A stretch of DNA of 10,447 nucleotides, taken from positions 1-10,447 of the forward strand of contig USJW01000142.1 of assembly GCA_900555045.1 (NCBI GenBank), written 5' to 3'. Positions 5,533 to 10,447 of the stretch are shown here, piece after piece. Below the pieces are notes generated by a model. It saw nothing but the letters and a program-made list of their open reading frames with translations, searched no databases and was not told where the DNA came from. Numbering within the stretch: the stretch's first letter is position 1; each line of letters starts with the position of its first letter. The stretch comes from an uncultured Clostridium sp. GTDB lineage: Bacteria > Bacillota > Clostridia > Lachnospirales > Lachnospiraceae. The position numbers and the translations under genes are program-made.

Positions 5533-7404
5533 CTATCCCCGGCCCAGCAGTCCCATGCCCCGCATCCTGCGGATGATGGAGTCGCTGTCGATCCCCAGCC
5601 CCTCCCGCAGCACGGACACGTTTCCGTGTTCCACATAGGCGTCCGGAAGCGCGATGTTTAACACCTTCCGGTGCGGGTAGTGCTCGTGAATGTAGGCGGT
5701 GACCGGCTGTCCGAAGCCGCCCTGGGCCACATTCTCCTCCAGCGTCACGATCACCCGGTGCCGCAGTGCCAGCCGGTCCACCAGCTCCCGGTCAAAGGGC
5801 TTCACAAACCGCCCGTTGGCCAGCGTGCAGGCAAAGCCCTCGCCTTTTAGCTTCTCGCGGATGTGCTCCCCGGTGCTGACCATGCTTCCCACGGCCAGAA
5901 GGGCGATGTCCTCCTCCTCGTAGAGGATCTCCCCCTTCCCGTAGATGATGGGTTCCCGGAACTCCCTGAGTCCCCGGTACGCCTCCCCTCTGGGGTAGCG
6001 GATGGCAAGCGGCCGGTTGTAGTCCATGGCGAACTCCAGCATGGCCCGCAGCTCCCAGAGGTTCTTGGGCGCCATCACGCTCATGTTGGGGATGGAGGTC
6101 AGGTAGGAGTAGTCGAAGATTCCCTGGTGGGTCTCCCCGTCGCTCCCCACGAGCCCCGCCCGGTCCACGGCGAACACCACCGGCAGGTCCTGGATGCAGA
6201 CGTCGTGCAAAATCTGGTCGTAGCCCCTCTGCAGGAACGACGAATAGACCGCTACCACCGGTTTTAAGCCGGCTGCGGCCATGCCTGCCGCCGAGGTGAC
6301 TGCGTGGGCCTCGGCGATCCCAACGTCGAAAAACCGACTGGGGTACTGCTTTGCAAAATCCGAAAGCCCCGTCCCGTCCGGCATGGCGGCCGTGACCGCC
6401 ACCAGGTTTGGCCTGTCCTTGGCCAGCTGGCAGAGCTTGCGGGAGAACACCTCCGTGTAGCTCTGGTGCTCCTTCTTCTTGAGCGGCTTTCCGGTGGCGA
6501 TGTCGAAGGGCTCCACCCCGTGGAAGCGGGACGGATTCTTCTCCGCCGGCTTGTAGCCTTTTCCTTTTTTCGTAAGAACATGCACAAGCACCGCGTGGTC
6601 CAGCTTCTGGGCCTCCCGGAACACCTTGCAGAGCTGGGCGATATTGTGCCCGTCCACCGGCCCCAGGTAGGTGATGCCCATGTTCTCAAACAGCATGCCC
6701 GGGATGAACAGCTGCTTGATGCTGTTCTTGGTCCGCTTGATCTTCTCGATCATCGGCGCGCCCAAAACCGGCAGCCGCTCCAGGGCGTCGGCCACGTTCT
6801 TTTTGAGATCGTTATAGCCGCTGCCCGTTCGCAGGCCGTTTAGGTAGCGCGACATCCCGCCCACGTTCTCCGAGATCGACATCTTATTGTCGTTTAAGAC
6901 GATGATGAAATTCTTTTTCATCCTGGCCGCGTTGTTGAGGGCCTCGTACGCCATCCCTCCGGTCAGCGCTCCGTCGCCGATCACCGACACTACCCGGTAG
7001 TTCTCCCCCAGGATGTCCCGGCCCTGGGCGATTCCCAGTCCCGCGGAGATCGAGGTGGAGCTATGGCCCGTGTCAAAGCAGTCGTAGGGGCTCTCCTTGC
7101 GCTTCGGAAAGCCGGAGAGTCCCCCGTACTGGCGCAGCTCGTCAAACTCGGCCATGCGCCCGCTCAAAATTTTGTGGGTGTAGGACTGATGTCCCACATC
7201 CCACACCACTTTGTCCTTTGGCAGGTCGAATATCCGGTACATGGCGATGGTCAGCTCCACGACCCCCAGGTTGGAGGCCAGATGGCCTCCGGTATGGCTG
7301 ATCTTCTCGATTAAAAATCCCCTTATCTCCTGTGCAAGACATGTGAGCTCCTCCAAGGACATCTGCTTGATGTCCTCAGGCCCTTTTATCTGTTCCAATA
7401 TCAT
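5533..7404 (-). CDS. dxs: 1-deoxy-D-xylulose-5-phosphate synthase
   Basis: Dxs condenses pyruvate and glyceraldehyde 3-phosphate, with thiamine diphosphate, into DXP. This is the first and flux-setting step of the MEP pathway to IPP and DMAPP. It has 623 aa, full length. The thiamine diphosphate motif GDGALTGG is at 143-150 with Asn171 completing the metal site. His41 and His72 (in GHQSYTHK) match conserved active-site positions. Glu365 in DVGIAEAHA is the catalytic glutamate of the pyrimidine domain. A transketolase C-terminal domain covers about 490-615. The ATG has an AGAAGGA Shine-Dalgarno. It follows the prenyl synthase gene by 21 bp, so precursor supply and chain elongation are co-transcribed. 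The domain order is the normal one and no key motif is missing. Confidence 0.98.
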   Translation of the reverse strand: MILEQIKGPEDIKQMSLEELTCLAQEIRGFLIEKISHTGGHLASNLGVVELTIAMYRIFDLPKDKVVWDVGHQSYTHKILSGRMAEFDELRQYGGLSGFPKRKESPYDCFDTGHSSTSISAGLGIAQGRDILGENYRVVSVIGDGALTGGMAYEALNNAARMKKNFIIVLNDNKMSISENVGGMSRYLNGLRTGSGYNDLKKNVADALERLPVLGAPMIEKIKRTKNSIKQLFIPGMLFENMGITYLGPVDGHNIAQLCKVFREAQKLDHAVLVHVLTKKGKGYKPAEKNPSRFHGVEPFDIATGKPLKKKEHQSYTEVFSRKLCQLAKDRPNLVAVTAAMPDGTGLSDFAKQYPSRFFDVGIAEAHAVTSAAGMAAAGLKPVVAVYSSFLQRGYDQILHDVCIQDLPVVFAVDRAGLVGSDGETHQGIFDYSYLTSIPNMSVMAPKNLWELRAMLEFAMDYNRPLAIRYPRGEAYRGLREFREPIIYGKGEILYEEEDIALLAVGSMVSTGEHIREKLKGEGFACTLANGRFVKPFDRELVDRLALRHRVIVTLEENVAQGGFGQPVTAYIHEHYPHRKVLNIALPDAYVEHGNVSVLREGLGIDSDSIIRRMRGMGLLGRG

Positions 7405-7425
7405 TTCTTGTCCTTCTCAACTCGT

Positions 7426-8337
7426 TTACTTTCTGCGGTTCATCAGATGGCGGATCAGGCTTTCCAGGAAATCGTTGTTGCCGGGAAGCTGGTTCAAATC
7501 CTCGATGGCCTGTGCGGACAGCTTCTCCACATCCTGTTTTGCCTTCTCCAGCCCTTCAAGGGTCACATAGGTGGTCTTATGGTTGCGCTCGTCGCTGCCG
7601 GCGGGCTTTCCAAGCTCCTCCTCGCTGCCGGTCACATCCAGAATGTCGTCCTGAATCTGGAAGGCCATTCCGATGTGGGACGCCAGCCGCTCCACGATCT
7701 TGCAGTCCTCCTCAGCCGCTCCGCCCAGCACCGCGCCGATCAGCATGGAAGCCTCCAGGAGAGCGCCGGTCTTTAAGCGGTAGATGAAATCCAGCTTATC
7801 CTTGGGGATCTCGCTTCCGGCCAGCTCCACGTCCACCGTCTGGCCGCCGATCATGCCGTAGACGCCGGTCTTGTGGGCCAGGATTCCGATGGAACGGCCG
7901 ATGGCGGAAATCTCGTCCGGGTCGATGCTGGTCTCAAAGGCTCTGGCCGCCGTCTCGAAGGCGTACATCATCAGGCCGTCGCCCGTCAGCACGCCGATGT
8001 CCTCACCGTACTCCGCCCAGGTGCTGGGTTTGCCCCTGCGCATCCGGTCGTCGTCCATGCAGGGCAGATCGTCGTGGACCAGGGAGGAGGTGTGGATCAT
8101 CTCCACCGCGGCCATAAAGGGAATCACGCAGTCCAGCACGTCCCCGGTAAACAGGCGGCACACCTCCTGCATAAGCATAGGGCGAAGGCGCTTTCCGCCC
8201 GCCTTCATGCTGTAGTTCATCGCCTCAAGGACTGTCTTCTGGTGCCCCGTTTCCTCCGGCAGATAGGGTTCGATGATCTGCTCAATTTCGTTTCTGCGGC
8301 GTTCCAGCTCTTCCTTAAATTGTTCCATATCATTCAT
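7426..8337 (-). CDS. ispA: Trans-isoprenyl diphosphate synthase (IspA-like; FPP or GGPP synthase)
   Basis: This enzyme elongates DMAPP with IPP units to an all-trans prenyl diphosphate feeding undecaprenyl, quinone and other isoprenoids. From the ATG at 8337 it has 303 aa. GGKRLRP at 47-53 binds diphosphate. The first Asp-rich motif is DDLPCMD (Asp89, 90, 95) with the two-residue insertion of type II bacterial FPP synthases and many GGPP synthases. The second Asp-rich motif is DDILD (230-234). The residue five before the first motif is Ser84, where type II FPP synthases usually have Tyr, so a longer product such as GGPP is possible. I chose ATG 8337 because GAGGGTG lies 6 nt upstream; a GTG at 8352 would add five residues but lacks a Shine-Dalgarno. 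The start overlaps the xseB end by 8 nt, suggesting translational coupling. The family is firm; the chain length is open. Confidence 0.94.
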   Translation of the reverse strand: MNDMEQFKEELERRRNEIEQIIEPYLPEETGHQKTVLEAMNYSMKAGGKRLRPMLMQEVCRLFTGDVLDCVIPFMAAVEMIHTSSLVHDDLPCMDDDRMRRGKPSTWAEYGEDIGVLTGDGLMMYAFETAARAFETSIDPDEISAIGRSIGILAHKTGVYGMIGGQTVDVELAGSEIPKDKLDFIYRLKTGALLEASMLIGAVLGGAAEEDCKIVERLASHIGMAFQIQDDILDVTGSEEELGKPAGSDERNHKTTYVTLEGLEKAKQDVEKLSAQAIEDLNQLPGNNDFLESLIRHLMNRRK

Positions 8338-8566
8338 GTTCTTCACCCTCACTCAATATCATAATTTGTTTTTCCACTTTATCAATCTGGGCGTTCAGCG
8401 ATTTCACAAGCTTCATCCCCTGCTCATAGCAGGCAAAGGACTCCTCCAGCGTGTTGTCGCCGTCCTCCAGTTTTTTAACCATTTCCTCCAGCGCCTCAAA
8501 CGTCTCCTCGATGCCGGGCTGCTTTTCGGCCGCCTTTTCAGAGGCGCTGTCCGCTAATTTTGCCAT
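8330..8566 (-). CDS. xseB: Exodeoxyribonuclease VII small subunit
   Basis: XseB is the small helical subunit that binds several copies to each XseA to form exonuclease VII, which degrades single-stranded DNA to oligonucleotides. It has 78 aa, normal for the family. The core (about 17-70) has the family pattern: FEALEEMVKKLEDG, then LEESFACYEQGMKL, then a helix ending in KVEKQI. The N-terminal 17 residues and acidic C-terminus are variable. The ATG lies inside the end of xseA (13-nt overlap) with only a weak, distant AAAGG upstream, so its translation is probably coupled to xseA. Its own stop overlaps the start of ispA. Confidence 0.95.
   Translation of the reverse strand: MAKLADSASEKAAEKQPGIEETFEALEEMVKKLEDGDNTLEESFACYEQGMKLVKSLNAQIDKVEKQIMILSEGEEHE
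8344..8350 (-). promoter_or_regulatory. Ribosome binding site deciding the ispA start
   Basis: GAGGGTG on the minus strand lies 6 nt upstream of the ATG at 8337 and overlaps the alternative upstream GTG (8352-8350). That GTG has only A/T-rich sequence before it. This favours the ATG start. The site is inside the last codons of xseB, so ribosomes finishing xseB pass over it. Confidence 0.6.
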
Positions 8567-9789
8567 GTCTGTTCATCGCCTTTCCACTCGTCTAAACGCT
8601 CTGTCTCCTCCACCCGCGCTAAGGCCCTTCCGTCGCGCACCCGGATATGGATCAGATCCCCCGGTTTTACCTGCCCGATGGATTCCAGGCGCGCCTCCCG
8701 GCTGTCCGTCACAAAGCCGTAGCCGCGGCTGATCTGCTTAAGCGGGGAGAGCGACTGGAGCTGCCCTGCAAGGAGCGCCAGCCGATGGCGTTTTTCCGTC
8801 ACCCGGCGGTCCATGAGCCGCCCCATCCGGTCCTCAAGGTCCATCAGGCGCTGCCGCTTTTCGTTGATCTGCCGCTCCGGGTGGTGCATCTTGAGCCGGA
8901 GCATATCCTGGCTTAACCGGTATCGCACCCGCTCCAGCCGCCGCTCCATGCTGCGGTCCAGCGTGCGCTTAAATAAATCCGCCTGTGCCTCAAACTGGCT
9001 GTAGTCAAACACTGCCAGCTCCGCGGCCGCAGACGGCGTCGGAGCGCGCATGTCCGCCACGTAGTCCGCGATGGTCACATCCGTCTCATGTCCCACCGCG
9101 GAGATCACCGGGGTCTTGCAGTTGAAGATCGCCCGGGCCACCATCTCCTCGTTGAACGCCCACAGATCCTCGATGGAACCGCCTCCGCGGCCCACAATCA
9201 GGACGTCAAGGTTCATCCGGTCCAGGGTCTCAATTCCCCGCACGATGCTGAACTTCGCCTCCGCGCCCTGCACCACGGCCGGGTAGAGAATCAGCTGCAC
9301 GTAGGGGTTTCTGCGCGCGGAGATATTCATGATATCCCGGATCGCCGCCCCGGTGCTGGCCGTCACCACGCCCACCGTTTTCGCATACTTTGGGATGGGC
9401 TGCTTGTAGCAGCCGTCGAACATCCCCATCTCCTCCAGCTCATTGCGCAGCTTCTCGAATTTGAGAAAGAGGTCCCCAGCGCCGTCCAGGGTAATCGCCT
9501 TGGCGTAGAGCTGGTACTTTCCGTCCCGCTCGTACACGTCCACGGTGCCCTCCGCCACCACCTGCTGGCCCTCCTCCAGTCGAAATCCCAGATTTTTCCT
9601 CTGGGACGCAAACATCACGGCTCCGATCTGGGAGCCGCCGTCCTTCAGTGTGAAATAAATATGGCCCGATGGGTGGTATTTGCAGTTGGAGACCTCCCCC
9701 TTGACGGAAATCCGGTTTAGCGCGAAATCCTGGGTAAACATATTTTTAATGTAGGAATTCACCTGCGATACAGTATAAATACTCCCCAT
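8554..9789 (-). CDS. xseA: Exodeoxyribonuclease VII large subunit
   Basis: XseA is the catalytic subunit of exonuclease VII, which trims single-stranded DNA in both directions and acts in repair. It has 411 aa, slightly shorter than some homologues but complete. An N-terminal OB fold spans about 5-100 (GEVSNCKYHPSGHIYFTLKD at 31-50). The catalytic domain holds GRGGGSIEDLWAFNEE (200-215), GHETDVTIAD (233-242) and RAPTPSAAAE (248-257). A long Arg/Glu/Leu-rich helical region (about 262-345) follows, which in the family binds XseB, and then a small C-terminal domain with SRGYGF. The start follows nusB by 11 bp; its AAGGCGG Shine-Dalgarno overlaps the nusB stop. The stop lies 13 nt inside xseB, so the two subunits are made from one message. 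Confidence 0.98.
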   Translation of the reverse strand: MGSIYTVSQVNSYIKNMFTQDFALNRISVKGEVSNCKYHPSGHIYFTLKDGGSQIGAVMFASQRKNLGFRLEEGQQVVAEGTVDVYERDGKYQLYAKAITLDGAGDLFLKFEKLRNELEEMGMFDGCYKQPIPKYAKTVGVVTASTGAAIRDIMNISARRNPYVQLILYPAVVQGAEAKFSIVRGIETLDRMNLDVLIVGRGGGSIEDLWAFNEEMVARAIFNCKTPVISAVGHETDVTIADYVADMRAPTPSAAAELAVFDYSQFEAQADLFKRTLDRSMERRLERVRYRLSQDMLRLKMHHPERQINEKRQRLMDLEDRMGRLMDRRVTEKRHRLALLAGQLQSLSPLKQISRGYGFVTDSREARLESIGQVKPGDLIHIRVRDGRALARVEETERLDEWKGDEQTWQN

Positions 9790-9800
9790 GTTTTGCCGCC

Positions 9801-10301
9801 TTATGCTTTCGCCTCGTCCGGCTCCTGCGCCGCCTCAGGCTTTTTTTCTTCCTTTCCCGCGAATTTGGCCAGGATGCCGTTCACGAAGGAGGAGGACTCG
9901 TCCCCGCCGAACTTCTTCGCCAGCTCCACCGCCTCGTTGATCGCCACCTTCTCAGGGATCGTCTCGTCGTATTTCATCTCAAACAGGGCCAGGCGCAGGA
10001 TCGTGAGCTCCACCTTTCCCATGCGCTTGGTTCTCCAGCCCGCGGCCACCTCGTTGATCTGCTCGTCAATCTGCGGGACTTTATCCATGATCGCGGCCAC
10101 ACGGTCCTGAAGGTACCGGCCGTCCTCCTCCTTTATCTCCACCCTGTGTAAGATCGCCACATTCCCCTGGGAATCCACTTCATCCTCCTCAGGCGCGTTG
10201 AAATACTGCTTCAGCTGCTCCTTCGCTTCCTCCGCAGAGGGGTAGAAATCAGCGGAAAACAGCATCTTAAAGCAGTGCTCCCGCAATTCTCTTCTGGTCA
10301 T
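9801..10301 (-). CDS. nusB: Transcription antitermination factor NusB
   Basis: NusB with NusE (S10) binds boxA RNA and supports antitermination and correct folding during rRNA transcription. From ATG 10301 it has 166 aa. It begins MTRRELREH, the usual NusB start, and the conserved C-terminal half has WRTKRMGKVELTILRLA (89-105) and a PEKVAINEAVELAKKF stretch (116-131). About 18 residues after AKFAG are a charged Lys/Glu/Pro/Ala tail beyond the usual domain end. An in-frame ATG at 10328 would add nine residues. It has no Shine-Dalgarno and sits 7 nt from the base of the leader hairpin, whereas ATG 10301 has AAAGGA upstream (10-nt spacing). It is the first gene of the operon, directly behind a sigma-A promoter. 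Confidence 0.95.
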   Translation of the reverse strand: MTRRELREHCFKMLFSADFYPSAEEAKEQLKQYFNAPEEDEVDSQGNVAILHRVEIKEEDGRYLQDRVAAIMDKVPQIDEQINEVAAGWRTKRMGKVELTILRLALFEMKYDETIPEKVAINEAVELAKKFGGDESSSFVNGILAKFAGKEEKKPEAAQEPDEAKA

Positions 10302-10311
10302 CTCTTTGCTT

Positions 10312-10317
10312 TCCTTT
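10312..10317 (-). promoter_or_regulatory. Ribosome binding site favouring the shorter nusB start
   Basis: AAAGGA on the minus strand lies 10 nt before ATG 10301. The alternative ATG 10328 has no purine-rich site before it and is adjacent to the GC-rich leader hairpin. Spacing is slightly long, so the call rests also on the protein alignment, since NusB proteins typically begin at this methionine. Confidence 0.5.
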
Positions 10318-10335
10318 CTTCGGTCCATTGTGGAT

Positions 10336-10366
10336 GCCCGGCGCAGGCGCTTGTGCCCTGCCGGGC
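10336..10366 (-). other. GC-rich hairpin at the 5' end of the nusB operon leader
   Basis: A 7-bp GC stem (GCCCGGC at 10366-10360 with GCCGGGC at 10342-10336), extended inward past a two-base bulge by AGG/CCT, encloses a loop of about 9 nt. With initiation expected near 10370 the stem would begin within a few nucleotides of the mRNA 5' end. Such terminal stems commonly protect mRNA from 5' decay; that role here is inference. On the plus strand the hairpin is followed by TTTT, but no plus-strand gene precedes it. Confidence 0.6.
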
Positions 10367-10376
10367 TTTTGGGTTT

Positions 10377-10405
10377 ATTATAGCAAATTCAATGCATAAA
10401 AACAA
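10377..10405 (-). promoter_or_regulatory. Sigma-A promoter of the nusB operon
   Basis: The minus strand shows -35 TTGTTT (10405-10400), a 17-bp spacer and a perfect -10 TATAAT (10382-10377) preceded by TGC, an extended -10. Initiation is expected near 10370, about 70 nt before the chosen nusB ATG. The spacer and upstream DNA are A/T rich against the G+C-rich genes. No comparably good promoter is seen in the downstream gaps, so this probably drives most of the cluster at least through argR or recN. Confidence 0.85.
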
Positions 10406-10416
10406 TGAAAAATGTA

Positions 10417-10444
10417 TAAAACTCCCCGGCACCCATGTCCGGGG
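10417..10444 (-). terminator. Probable terminator of the gene upstream of nusB
   Basis: A 6-bp all-GC stem (CCCCGG at 10444-10439 with CCGGGG at 10429-10424) closes a 9-nt loop and is followed on the minus strand by AG, TTTT and an A/T-rich stretch. It lies just upstream of the nusB promoter. It most likely ends a minus-strand gene beyond the right edge of the window. Confidence 0.6.
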
Positions 10445-10447
10445 TTG

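Noticed and set aside
6304..6843. Long plus-strand open frame of 179 codons
   Set aside because: It is antisense to dxs, has no recognisable domain, and fits a G+C-driven shadow frame.
9088..9720. Long plus-strand open frame of 210 codons
   Set aside because: It lies antisense to xseA, whose motifs are unmistakable. High G+C third positions open the opposite frames. No domain is recognisable.
10336..10370. Plus-strand intrinsic terminator (GC hairpin followed by TTTT)
   Set aside because: No plus-strand gene lies upstream of it; it is better explained as the leader hairpin of the nusB operon.

Overview
The window is a compact block of housekeeping genes, all on the minus strand and all read toward coordinate 1. 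In transcription order they are nusB, xseA, xseB, ispA, dxs, tlyA, nadK, argR, recN and spoIVB. This is the conserved chromosomal neighbourhood that in spore-forming Firmicutes lies just upstream of spo0A, the expected next gene beyond position 1. The sporulation protease gene spoIVB, argR and recN together, and the strong Shine-Dalgarno sites point to an endospore-forming member of the Clostridia. The G+C-rich third codon positions and protein style suggest a higher-GC Lachnospiraceae (Enterocloster-like); the genus is an inference. I see no mobile element, CRISPR array, tRNA or rRNA.

Right end (about 10,300-10,447): a hairpin with a short T tract probably ends the gene outside the window. 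It is followed by a well-formed sigma-A promoter (TTGTTT, 17 bp, TATAAT with an extended -10). A GC-rich hairpin then sits at the very 5' end of the nusB leader. The middle (about 3,300-10,301) is a tight operon. Genes overlap (xseA/xseB, xseB/ispA) or are separated by 11-58 bp, and several Shine-Dalgarno sites overlap the preceding stop codon. It encodes a transcription antitermination factor (NusB), both exonuclease VII subunits, the entry enzyme of the MEP isoprenoid pathway (Dxs) with a prenyl diphosphate synthase, an rRNA 2'-O-methyltransferase (TlyA), NAD kinase and the arginine repressor.

Left part (1-3,300): recN (DNA repair) and spoIVB (forespore signalling protease) are each preceded by a somewhat longer gap. 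The argR-recN gap has a long imperfect hairpin. The recN-spoIVB gap has an A/U-rich terminator whose 5' arm abuts a CATACTA box resembling the -10 of forespore sigma factors. This arrangement could separate vegetative from sporulation expression. Beyond spoIVB lie a 46-bp near-perfect palindrome and a small GAAA-loop hairpin.

No unknown multi-gene system is visible. The points most worth a second look are: a prenyl synthase whose chain-length residue argues against a simple farnesyl diphosphate synthase; the terminator/-10 arrangement before spoIVB; the palindrome after spoIVB; and a marked leucine codon-context bias (TTA/CTA directly before Asn/Lys codons).
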